A stretch of DNA of 64,000 nucleotides from Hysterangium stoloniferum. Its lineage: Eukaryota > Basidiomycota > Agaricomycetes > Hysterangiales > Hysterangiaceae. The stretch spans positions 182,110 through 246,109 of the forward strand of contig WHVD01000126.1 of assembly GCA_015178975.1 (NCBI GenBank), given 5' to 3'. The translations under genes were made by a program, and so were the position numbers. The notes under the pieces are model-generated. The model saw only the letters and a program-made list of their open reading frames with translations. It had not been told where the DNA came from and made no database searches. Positions 43,780-54,729 of this stretch are shown here, in pieces (position 1 is the first letter of the stretch; the number at the start of each line of letters is the position of its first letter).

Positions 43780-44790
43780 AACCTTATGTAATGCAAGATC
43801 AACAGTCTCGAAAACGAGTTCTTGGGTATGTCAGCAATGGATTAGAACCTGCCACTGGCGGCTTCTCTTTGAACGTATTGGAAGGAGTTTACAGAGTGTT
43901 TATGCATCGGAGACTTGTGATATTCTTTACAACTGAGATTTCCTGGGCCGTTCAAAGACTTTACAGCTGTTCTGGATATCTATGGCAGGGTTTCAAAATT
44001 CAAAAAAGTCCCGCTTTGGAATTTATGGACAAAGTGTGTGATATCTCACAAACAGAGTGCAATTAAGACCCAATATTTTAGGACATGTATTATATATAAT
44101 AGAGGTATATATATATATATATATTGGGCTTATGATGCCTTATTTAATATTCAGCTCAATATCACTGCAATTGTTCTACATCATTCAATTCTTGTCACAT
44201 GCATGTCTAGGTTCTGATAAATAATAATATATATTTATCCTAAATATTCCTTGAGTTTTGAGGCTTAATACTGCCTTCTGAACCTGGTGACTAAGCACAT
44301 TTCAAGCTAGCATATAGTGAGTAGTATGCTGTGTTCGCCAAGGCACATTAAACCCCACAGCTCATAAAATATTTATATACAATACATAACATTAATTCCC
44401 CAAGGCTAGAGGCAAATCTGATAATAATTGAATGGTGGAGAGCCATTGAAGTGATATTGAGCTGAATATTAAATAAGGTGTCATAAGACCAAATATATAC
44501 ATATATAGATACCTCTACACTATCAAATATATATCCTAAAATCCTGTGTCTTAACTCCACTCCGTTCGGGAGATATCACAAAATTTGTCTGTGAATTCCA
44601 AAGCGGGACTTTTTTGAATTTTGAAACCCCGCCATAGATATCCGGAACAGCTGTAAAAATCCCCTCAACGATGCTCGAATGCTGCGTGCGATATGACCGG
44701 ATTCGGAATGGCCAAGGGGTCTTCCGGTTGGAGGACTCATGCCTTCTGGAAACAGAACCCTCTCATTCAAGCTCTGTAAGGTCCGAGACC
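43780..44790. repeat. Diverged inverted repeat pair with TA-rich middle
   Basis: 43940-44150 and 44450-44640 are inverted homologues (ACAGCTGTTCCGGATATC, TCAAAAAAGTCCCGCTTTGG). The left copy has more TpG/CpA. A run of about 11 TA units is at 44105-44126. No gene is called from the 91- and 64-residue frames here. Confidence 0.6.
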
Positions 44791-44837
44791 TAATCCAAAC
44801 TTAGAGAACAACGCCTTTTACATGTCAGACTAGGAAT

Positions 44838-46680
44838 GATATTAATTCCCCGGCTAAAATGACAGGCACCTCCTAGAATCAATTGAATTGGACTCGAGGT
44901 ACTAGTTTCAATAAGGTTCGGATCCACACAATATGCCCAATCGATGAGCCCAAGACGAGATGGGAAGATCCATTTGAATCTCCGTCATATCCACCTTTCC
45001 CTCTCAGAAATACGGTAAAACTTCATTTCAAGCAGTCCACCGACCTTTTTTCTCGATGAATACTGGTTCTTCCCCGTTTCCTCCCGATTTCTACATCCCA
45101 AATCTTACGACGACTGCCGATCATGAGCAAAGCGGCAACAACGATCGTGCGCAGATCACAGAATACACGTCAGACCTGAGGTAATCTTTCTGCATATTCC
45201 AGTGCTCTAGACCGTCTAAATAGGATCCACAGACAAGTAGATGTCTTAAGATAACAACGAGTCTGAGTATTCTGTAGAGCAACCGCCTTCAATACCAAAC
45301 TACTTGAGGAACAATCTAGCAACAAGACACCACGCTGCCAGTCTGATGCACTCCCTGGCCCGTCAGATCGATTATCGGGGAGAATGTTTGTCCTTTCAGG
45401 AAGCGACGACGCCACAGGTTTCACAGAGCAACAGGCGACACAGATAACGAACAATCCGAATACTATTTGGAGAGTGACTCTCTTCAACCGGATACCATCA
45501 TTTCAGTGTGGGGCACTCCCTGACCGGCGTCAAGTTGGAGTTGGCCGGTGCCCCATATTGACATGATGGTATCCGGTTGAAGAGAGTCGCTCTCAAAGTA
45601 TTTAGATTGCGCTTTATCCGAGTTGGCTGTTGGTCTGTGAAACTTATTTAGGCGGTATGAGTGAAGTGGATATAAAGAGGGATCACCTCAAATGTAATAT
45701 ATGTTCCGTGGCGTAGGCATGTTCACCTGCGAACAGGCCAAGCGGGGTGATCGCCGGACCTGTATCCCATCTGGAAGAAAAAACGACGTCAATCGTGTCT
45801 TTGCTCTGACCCAAACGACTCTTACCTTTGCGAGTCATCCTGTGGCGTCATCGCTTCATGAATGGACAAAAATTCGCTTCGATAATCGAGCTGACGGGCC
45901 AGGGAGTGCATCGGACCGGTATCGTGGTGTCTTGTTGCTAGGTTGTCCCTCAAGTAATTTGGTATTGAAGACGGTTGCTCTACAGAATACTCAGACTCAT
46001 TGTTATCTTAAGATATCTATTTGTCTGTGGATCCTATTCAGACAGTCTTGAGTACTGGGGTATGGAGAAGGATTACCTCAGGTCTGACATGTATTCTGTG
46101 ATCTGCACACAATTGTTGTTACTGCTTTGCTCATGATCAACAATTGTTGTAAGATTTGGGATGTAGAAATGGGTAGGCAATGCAGAATAACCAGTATTCA
46201 TCAAGCAAAAAAGTTGGTGGACTGCTTGAAATGAAGATTTACTACATTTCTGAGAGATAAAGGTGGATATCCACTGCAAAGATAGCTGAGTGGGGCCCTT
46301 CTTTGGATGAGAGTAGACCAGTTAGATCCATCAAAATGACTTCAAAGGGCTTGAGAGGCACATCTGTGGGTCAAAGTGCTCCTTGCCAAGCAGTGTGGTC
46401 AACTTAAGTTTTCGACATATGTCACAGCTGTGAGTGTATGCCATGCAGGCCTGCAACAATAAATTAATTCCCTGGCTAAAATGACAGGCACCTCTCAGAA
46501 TCAATTGAATTGGACTCAAGATGCTAGTTTCAATAAGGTTCGGATCCACACAATATGTCCAATTGATGAGCCCAAGCAGATAGGAAAGTACCATTTGAAT
46601 CTCCATTTGGAGAAATTGACACTGTTTGTCATTTGTGAGCCTACCTCATCAAGCTTGTCAGTGGTGTGTGAGAGATAGGG
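44838..46680. repeat. Foldback-like repeat inserted in and rearranged with Gypsy integrase
   Basis: 44985-45525 is repeated in reverse at 45552-45650 plus 45826-46279. 44838-44984 is repeated directly at 46464-46612. Integrase pieces flank it on opposite strands: YTHSCDICRKLKL to AIFAVD on the minus strand (46450-46277), and KLTLFVICEPTSS on the plus strand from 46612. So an insertion was followed by an inversion. Coordinates of the arms are approximate. Confidence 0.55.
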
Positions 46681-46788
46681 CTAAGTTTCGAAGAACTTGC
46701 ACTACTAATATAATTTCCAATTTTATTAACGATACAATGGTTTGCCTGTGTTTCAAATCACAAGTCAAGTCATCATATTGGCAACCAT

Positions 46789-47440
46789 TGTTATACTGAC
46801 ACTGATGTATCCTTTCATGGCGATCAAACCCCATTTACACTCCTGTCAAGTTATACTTGTACCATCTGGTTATGCTTTGATATGTCCCTTTTTATTATGT
46901 TGATCTGTTCCACTCTATGTTTCACATATGCCCATATATACTTGTAGCTCTTGGACTATTTCCTTTTCTTGTAATTCTGCTCTTGGTTAATCACGGCTTC
47001 CAATCATATTGTAACCCTCTAGTTTCTAATCAATTTGTCACTAGTTGGACATTTCCACTCTTACCTTAGTTAGTATTTTGAGATGCCAATAATTAGTATT
47101 TAAGTCCTATTGTAATGTAGCTACAAGTCAATCAGAATATTGACTCAGAACACTTGTATACCTCTCTTGTAGTCCCACTCTAATTATCCTGCTCCCGCCT
47201 TTGCTTGTGCTCACTCACTCTCAGTCTCTGACTCTCCGACCCTACAACCCCCAACTATCCTTCAGTTTCCGATCAGTGACTTACTGAGAGGATTATTTGA
47301 TAGGACTTAGTTTTCCACCTGCCTGAAATTTAAGGACACCCGACAGTAACCTGCAAGGGCGCAGCACATAAGCTGAAGCCAAGTCCTTCCGTTCAGTCCC
47401 TGTCGGTCTACTCACTTCAGTCAGTTTTCTGTTCTTAACA
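46789..47440 (+). repeat. LTR, family B
   Basis: Starts TGTTATACTGAC and ends GTTCTTAACA, with the shared motif at about 47355-47386. The flanking pentamers ACCAT and CACAT do not match. Confidence 0.75.
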
Positions 47441-47445
47441 CACAT

Positions 47446-47583
47446 AGGAGTTACCAAACTAAGTAACTCACTAAATACTGCACCTACAGTGCTGGGAAAA
47501 ATACTACAAATATGAGAAAAATATAGGGAGAAATATACATAATATAATAGACTTTATTAGAGCTGTAGTATCATACTCTAACA
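47446..47583 (-). repeat. Reversed fragment of LTR family F
   Basis: The minus strand begins TGTTAGAGTATGATAC at 47583 and runs parallel to the start of 40578-40882. Truncated. Confidence 0.6.
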
Positions 47584-47938
47584 CAGGTATCCATGTTAGA
47601 GCAGTTGTTAGCTGCAGCTGATGTGCCTGCTGCAGAAATGGCACAAAATCTGGATGTGCAAGATTTATAGCTACTGAGGAGGTAGAAGAGAATTTTGGGC
47701 CTCACAGTGGATGAGAAGTGTGCCTCCACTGCCTGTACATAATCAATAATCATTCCGACTGTTTGGCTGTAGAAAATAATACTTGCTCACCACAGCCCCC
47801 CCTCATAATGGTGCCAGCCATACATAGCTCTAAACCTCCTACCTCTTAACTGAGAAAACCTAGAGTCAGAAAACCTTGTTGGGAGCAAAGATTACCTATC
47901 TCATTCATCATTGCAGCCACTTTGAGCCCCAATTCCCT
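47584..47938. other. Gypsy-derived DNA without readable domain
   Basis: Probably gag-pol sequence upstream of the protease remnant, too decayed to read. Confidence 0.35.
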
Positions 47939-48115
47939 GTCTCTCAAAGTGGAGAACCACAGATACTGCCAAAGTCTTTGGAGTGTCTGCCCTCCTAGAT
48001 TCTGGAGCAACAGGATCATTCATTGATTCTGAGTTTGTAAAGGAGAACTGAATCACCACTCAGAAGCTTCTCCACCCTATTCCAGTGCACAATGTAGATG
48101 GAACCCTGAATGGAG
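47939..48115 (+). pseudogene. Chromovirus aspartic protease fragment
   Basis: Reads VFGVSALLDSGATGSFIDSE, a retroviral-type aspartic protease active site (DSGA). It ends where a reversed LTR-A begins at 48116. One stop lies after KEN. Confidence 0.75.
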
Positions 48116-48374
48116 TGTTAAGGTGTGTGTGGAGCTTATCAGAGGGTTTCCAGAGAAACCCGTGGGAAAGCCAGTAGGACTTGGCTTCAGCTTATAGGCT
48201 GTGCCCTCACAAGATTGTGTCATCCAATTTCAGATGGGTGGATGGGAATCCTGGGGAGTCCAGGAGTGGTTGGTGGGTTGAGAGGTCAGAGGGTCGACTG
48301 CAGGAAACCGCAGAGGTCGAGGGGTCAGGCAGTGATGAGTCAGAGGTCATGTGATAGATAGGTTGGAGCCCGTG
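48116..48374 (-). repeat. LTR family A fragment, reversed
   Basis: Starts TGTTAAGG, contains the shared motif in reverse (about 48180-48212) and is cut off at GGAGCCCGTG where the next LTR starts. The 5' flank TGGAG has no visible partner. Confidence 0.65.
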
Positions 48375-49004
48375 TGTGAAGAGTGGTAGAAGTTTTAACC
48401 GTTCTATATACAAAGAATATCGACCGTTGAAGTACGATACCACGATGTATTGACTGTCTAAGTCTAATACGGACCGAACACGTATTGACTACTTAGTTCA
48501 ATACGGTAGAGAGAAGTAGCTATCTAAAGTAAGGTAGATAGCTAGAACGAATAAGCAGAATCGACTGGTTAAGTGCGATTCTGGACAACTGTTCGAGTGC
48601 AAGTAGAGTAGTTAGAGAGTCGAATAATAGAGTAGTGTGGATGTAGTCCATGCGAGTTGAGATAGAGTTTGAGTTTCGACTGATACAGTTCGAAACTCAG
48701 TTTGAATGAGTAGCTAAAGCCCATCTGTGACAGTCGAGACGATACACCAATCACAACTTACAGGACACTAATGGGTGTCTGGGTAAGTCGTGGTTGCGGT
48801 GTAAAAGTGTCTGAGTTCTAAACTACAGGCGCTAGAATACATAAGTCTGGCGTGTGTGCGCCCACAAGAGTCGATGTACCGCATACATAGGTCATCGAAC
48901 TAATTATAGATATAATGAAAGAGAGAAAATAGAAATAATAAAGGAAATATAGTAAGAGCACATCTGACTATATTTCCTGAGTGTATTTCACCATACCTCT
49001 CACA
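48375..49004 (-). repeat. 3' LTR, family K, of the minus-strand Gypsy element
   Basis: The minus strand starts TGTGAGAGGTATGG at 49004, directly after a G-rich tract (CTGGGGGGCAC), and ends CTTCACA at 48375. It is related to 58481-59162. Confidence 0.75.
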
Positions 49005-49029
49005 GTGCCCCCCAGGTCGAAGAGCTATG

Positions 49030-51501
49030 TCAAAGAAGATGTCGAAGGACACTTGGAACTCCTCCCCATGCATCCTGCGATGAACCCCCAAGGTGTAGGA
49101 TAGCGTTGCCCCAGGCGAGACGCTTGGCACGAAAGGAAAGAGTGATGTCCTCCCACCTCGAAGCGTCATTGGTGGATGTCAACCCATCCAGTTTTTGGAT
49201 TGACGAGACCCAATGACCATAGGCCTTCTGGCGTGTTCGAATTATGGCGCGAACGCGATCAGTGGAAGCGTCAGTTATACGGGCAAGGAGAGGGGGTCGA
49301 GGGTGTAGTGATGGTGGGGTAGGAGTGATGAGCGGTGTGGAGCTCATGTCTCCCTCAGAGGGGATTCCTCTCGAAGTGTCCGAATCCGGCAACAGTTGCT
49401 CCAACAAGTCAACGAGGTCCACTGCAGAGTGGGTTGGTGTGTGGTCAGGAAGAACACAAGAGGAGTTGACAAGTAAGGACCGAAACATGGAAAGTTCCAC
49501 CCGTTCTATATCCTCCGCTAAACGCAGCTGTTCCTTAGGGTCGTTGACGCATAAATAAAATGCACTCATGCGGTCCGACAAAGTGAGAGACCCGCTATAC
49601 CCCTGGATATGCCCTTTAAGAAGGGGGTGCCGCAGGGTTGGTCCCAGTCGCATTAATGTGCGTCCCACAGTGAAGATGTCAGAGGGGTAATTAATAGACA
49701 TGCACATCCAACTTGACTGGAAGGGACGGGAGGGGCCAGCCGTATCCTCAGAGTGGAGGGGAGAGGATGGCTGCGGCGGGGGGCTGCAAATGGGGTGGGT
49801 CGAGGGGGGGTCCATGACAAGGGGCTCATCGGCCTGAGTTCTTCGTTTCCCTTTTGCTTTTTCGCTTAAGGGGGGAGGCTCCTCGAAGGCTTCCATTGCC
49901 AGGGGGGGTTCCTTGGAGACGTCTATGGCTGAGAGAGGCACTTCGAGGACTTCCTCCATAGGCGTTGCGAGAACTTCTGGGATAGGGTGATCAACATCCA
50001 TTAATGTATTGTTAGGATGCTGAATGGGACTTCCCAGAGAAACGCAAGGGGAGTAGGGAGAGGCGGGTGGACTCCGCGGTGTCAAGGAAGTGAGGGGAAT
50101 GTTAGACACCACAGGGACCAAAGGCGTCGAAGTAGAGTGGGAGACAACGAGAGGGTCAGGTGACGTGCGGAGGGGTGAGATTGGCTGCGGTGCTGGAGGA
50201 GGCTTGGGTATGGATGAGGACGGTGATATAAGACAATGTCCTGCGAAGGGGAGGGGTAGTGGTATAGGGGGAAGAGAAGGCAGCTCGGAGGATGGTACAA
50301 GACTTCCCACTAGCTCCGAAAAGGGTGTAAAGTGCTGTAATGTGGGTACGGAAGAGACCGGCGGAGGTGGAGGGAGATGAGAGGAAGTGGATGGGATTGC
50401 AGAGTCTGCTGGACAATACCCTCTCCAAACTCTGATGGAAGTTGGTAGCTTTTGTCGTTGGTTAGGATCACTCGTGAAGAAGTGAATGTTGTCAGGGAGT
50501 AGGAAACCTTCATGGCAGTCAGCACCAAGGTACTTGCTGTCGTAGGTGGGGTAGCGAGATTGGTCGTCCTCCGAGTCAGATGGAAGATCACCGGGCCCCA
50601 TCCAGTAGGTCCGTTCCTGAGGTCCACGGTGTGAAGGGGGTCTGGGAGGTAATGCAACTCCATCTCCACGTTGCAATGCAATGCTTTGTAATTTGATCGT
50701 TCGTACTTTGTCCCAATCGTAGAAGGTGACTCCATCTTTTCCTTTCCTACTTTTTTGGCCTACACTCTGAACACATGGTGTGCCCCCGTCACTGCAATCC
50801 GTTTCAGCGAAATCCGTCCATTTATGACCCAAAGGGGGAGCGATGATTGAAGGATTATCGTGCCCTTCCATTTTCCTCCATTCCTGCCATGTCCACCTTG
50901 AAGGGACATTATCCCTAGCCCCCATCTTCCGCTGTCCTTCCAAGTACTCCTCTCTCCTCTTCCGTTTAAGCATTTTCAATTCCTCCTGAACCTGTGCGGA
51001 GAAGGCCTCAGACTGCTGTTTCTTTCTGATCTCCTCTTCGGTAGAAGGGAAAATACTACGAGAAGGTGGTGGGGTTTCGCTCCATGTTCCCGAGGGAGCC
51101 CCCCAAGTATTAGAAGACCATGGTGCAGCTTTTGAAATGGAGTCCGTCCGCGTAGGATTCGTGGATGATGAGGTCTCCTCCACATGCTCGACAGTTTCTG
51201 TTCGAGGTGATGGGGCAGAAGGAACTGTAGTTTGAGGTCGAGGTATTCTTTTAAAATTGGGAAATCGGGGTCTGGGAAGAGGAGCGTATGGAGTAAAGGC
51301 GGTTCCGTTCCCCGAGTTGGTGGACATTCGCGCGATGTTGCCCTGCGCAGCGGAGGGTATTGGCAAAGGCGTTCCAGAATTACTCGTGGAGTGCTCGACT
51401 TGTTCAGTGGGAGATGGCGTGGTAGAGGTATTAATAGGTTGAGGTCACCATATTCTTTTGAAGTTGGGGAACTTGGGTTTGGGTTGTTGCTCCTGTGACA
51501 T
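49030..51501 (-). CDS. Extra ORF of the Gypsy element, 3' of integrase, unknown function
   Basis: Lies between the end of pol (51698) and the 3' LTR (49004), same strand as pol. The open part starts with Met at 51366 (778 residues). A better start is MSQEQQPKPKFPNFKRI at 51501, in the same frame but with one TGA at 51447-51445. The PNFKRI segment is repeated about 75 residues on (RPRFPNFKRIPRPQ). N-terminal Ser/Pro/Thr-rich part; then a basic coiled coil (EELKMLKRKRREEYLEGQRK); a Trp-rich conserved-looking block (SRWTWQEWRKMEG); a long Pro-rich middle; and a folded-looking C-terminal region from MCMSINYPSDIFTVG to the end. No signal peptide, membrane helix, zinc site or enzyme motif is seen, so it is not a classical envelope. 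A captured host gene is possible. Confidence 0.6.
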
Positions 51502-51697
51502 AGTGTACTGATTAGAGAGGTTGACGTGGAGGGAAGAGATAGGGGGAATAAAATTTTCTTTAGCGAATTTATGTATTTTATATTAATTTCAAGCTCTGCT
51601 CGGTTATTGAAGTGAAAGGCCGAGGGGGAAGAAAGTAGGGGGGGTAGAGCTAGAAGTAGATAAACAGTGTTATCATCATAAGGATGTGAAATGATCA

Positions 51698-53563
51698 TTA
51701 AATTCGATAAATAGTCTTGTAAGCTCTAAGAAGAGTGGGAGCGTTACGATGGTCATTGCCGTTTAACCAAGTGTCCTCCTCCAGTCCATATCCTTTCCAT
51801 CGAACCTGGAAAAGGAGTCGATTGTGATGCTTTTTGTGTCCTACTATAGCTTCTACTTCGTACTCCTCGTCGTTGCGATTGAGTTCTTGAGGGTTCTCGA
51901 GTAGCTCCCTGGATCTGAATTCCTTAGGGGAGAGGTGGTACTTTTTAAGATGGTCTCGATTAATCACTGGATGTAATTGATATTCCGAGGGGATGCGGAG
52001 TCGGAAGACTTGAGGATTGATCTTTTCCAAGACCTCAAACGGCCCTATCCATCTTTGTATAAGTTTTCTTCTGGGTCCCTTGGCCTCGACGAGCTCGAGA
52101 GAATGGGGATTAATCAGAACATAATCTCCCTCTGAGATATCTTCCACTAATCTCCGTCTCTTGTTGTAACTGCGAGCTTGGGTCTCTTGTGCTCGCGCAA
52201 TCGAATCCCGCACCGCTTGTCGGTGATTTTCCAATTCTAAGATCCATTGGTCGGCTAAAGGGCTATCTGATAATTCTCTGGGAACCACAGGGTCGTCCCC
52301 TCCTAGACAGCTAGACATTCCTCTTGGTAAGTAGCCCATCAGCAAAAAGGCCGGTGCATAGCTTGTTGAGCTTTGAACCGTCGAATTGTAGGTATGAGCC
52401 ACTACTTGAGTCCATTTAGACCATTCCTCCTTCGAAGAGGCGCAGTATGCTCTGAGCATTTGCTCCACAATAGCATTAGCGTTCTCCATTTGACCGTCAG
52501 TCTGAGGATGGTGGGACGAGGATACTGCAAGGGCACTTCCGTATACTTTGCAGACTTCTCTCCAAAACCTACAGGTCCACCTCTTGTCTCGATCACAGAT
52601 TATCCTTGAAGGCAGGCTGAAAGGAGCGGCTACTTTATTCACGAAGATTCGCGTGAATCCTTCTGCGGATAGATCTGAAGTGGTGGGTTCACAGATCAAG
52701 AAACGCGTGAGTTTATCCACGGCGACGAAGATGGCGGAATAACCGCCCTCTGTAGAAGGAGGCAATCCGGTAATCAGGTCCATTGAGACAACCTCAAACG
52801 GCCTTAGGGGTACATCCGCGGGTCGAAGGGCTCCTTGTTGAGCGGAATGATCAATTTTAGTTTTCTGGCATATGTTGCAGCTGCGAGCGTACACCACGCA
52901 GTCCTGCAACATCCTTGGCCAGAAGAAACGGTCTTTCATCAGATTAAAGAGCCTGTGGCCGCCTGCATGAGCTCCTTCGAAAGGATTATCGTGTATCAGC
53001 TTGAGTATGGTTGTCGTCATGCTGCTAGGAACGCAGATTCGACTTTTCCAGTCCGAATCTCGAAAGAACAATAGCTTATTCTTGCCGATAAAATAATGCG
53101 AAGGAGTGGCTACCATGTTTGGAGAAATGGGATCGGTGGCGTAATAATTCCTGAAGGCGGGATCTTTCTGGTATCTGTCGCGAAGTTCCTTAGCGTAATT
53201 CTCATCGATCTCTATAAGTAATTGTGGATTCGAGAGAGTAAAATCCACCTCATCAGTCTCATCGTTTCTGGGAAGGTTGTGCAAGTCCCATTTCATTTGG
53301 GGGACCTCTTCGACGGTTCCGACAGGTTCAACTAACTCGTGATGAGTGAGAAAGACGGCCTTTTCCGCTGGTTTGTTCTCCCATAACGTCTCTTTGTCGT
53401 TCCAGTTATAAGAATCCACTACGATTGGTAAGAGATCGTCTCTCGCGGGGCTAGCACAGTCAGGTACTCGAGGAAGTCTAGATAATGGGTCAACGTTGCT
53501 GTGTATCCGTCCTGCTCTATGTAGGATTTCCAGACCGGGGTATGCAGTGTATACCACCCCCAT
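51698..53563 (-). pseudogene. Integrase with C-terminal chromodomain
   Basis: The 621-residue open frame is joined to the RNase H frame by a one-base shift in a G run near 53560. Zinc domain: NPFEGAHAGGHRLFNLMKDR followed by CNICQKTK. Catalytic core: VVSMDLITGLP (Asp), IICDRDKRW (Asp) and HHPQTDGQMENANAIVEQ (Glu), all present. The C-terminus is a chromodomain, EYEVEAIVGHKKHHNRLLF to VRWKGYGLEEDTWL. Its function would be insertion of the DNA copy and targeting to marked chromatin. This segment itself has no stop. Confidence 0.92.
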
Positions 53564-54708
53564 GTGGCCAGTCGACGATTAGTGTTCTCGGAAGATCTGG
53601 CCCATTGTAATGCTGCATGATCAGTGATCAAAAGGATATGTTCTCCCTCGATAAAGGGCTGGAAATGGACCAATCCTTCTTTAGCAGCTAACGCTTCTCG
53701 CTCTGTGGCTGAGTAGTTACATTCTGCTTTTTTGAGCGTACGGCTCCAATAGGCGATAACACGTTCGACTGTGACACTGGTGTCATCAAAATCTGCGGCC
53801 CAGGAATCCGTCCAGGTGAATTCCGGCTCCTTGGTTTTATAACGAGTAACAAAAATGGGGACGTCTCGTGATTGATCGAAAGCTGCCCTTGCTTGGGCAT
53901 AAATTTTCTTATCCTTTAGGTCCCTAAGCGTCATTTTTTGTATTTGCTGGAGGCAACATCCCAGCGTGAAGTCCGAAGCATCTGTGTATAACCTATAAGG
54001 CATACCGCTCGCAGGGTGTCCAAGTACTGGAGCCGAACTCAACGCAACTTTGATGTCTTCAAAAGCTCGGGCGTGTTCTGAATCCCAATGCCAACGAACT
54101 CCTTTCTTTAAGAGGTTGAAAAGTGGAGCAACCATCCAGGAGTAGAATGGTATGTAAGCAGAGAAGTACAGAACCATTCCGAGAAAACGTTGAAGGTCTG
54201 CTATCTTAGAAGGCGTGGCTAATTCCAATATAGCGGCGACCTTTTCTTGATGGGTCGAAAAGCCAAGTCTAGACACCTTATGTCCTAGTAGTAGAATTGA
54301 ATTGTACCCCACGTAGCACTTTTTGGGCGAGAGAGTGATTCCCGCTGCAATGATGGCTTGTAGGACCTGGTCCAAATGCTCTAGATGATCGTCCCATGTC
54401 TTAGAAAAGATCACGATGTCGTCAATATAAACTAGGCAGAATATCCATAAGTAGGGTGCAAGTACAGTTTGCATAACCCTTTGGAATATAGAAGGTCCAT
54501 TACAAAGTCCAAAGGGCATTCTCCTGAATTGCCACAGTCCTCGATGGGATCTGAAGGCTGTCTTCAGCTTATCTTCCTCTAACATTTCAAGTTGGGTAAA
54601 ACCAGCTAGTGCATCGAAAGAAGATAAGATGTTGGATCCCGAGAGCGCTTGCATGATTTCCAATTGACGCGGCAGCGGAAATTCATCGGGAACCGTTAGG
54701 CTGTTCAA
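53419..54708 (-). pseudogene. Reverse transcriptase and RNase H
   Basis: Reads LTVPDEFPLPRQLEIMQALS, SFDALAGFTQLEM, FRRMPFGLCNGPSIFQRVMQ and the active site FCLVYIDDIVIF. RNase H follows, with YRLYTDASDFTLG, AYWSRTLKKAECNYSATERE and ITDHAALQW. A TGA at 54732-54730 cuts it from the upstream protease frame, where the sister copy has an Arg codon. After NRRLATWG the frame shifts by one base within GGGGG into the integrase frame. The catalytic residues are otherwise present. Confidence 0.92.
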
Positions 54709-54729
54709 CTTTCTATAGTCAATTACTAC

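Noticed and set aside
45170-46051. 105- and 116-residue ORFs with similar sequence
   Set aside because: They are the two inverted arms of one repeat. Similarity reflects duplication, not a conserved protein.
49030-51501. The large ORF as a retroviral envelope gene
   Set aside because: No signal peptide, transmembrane segment or Cys pattern expected of a fusion glycoprotein.
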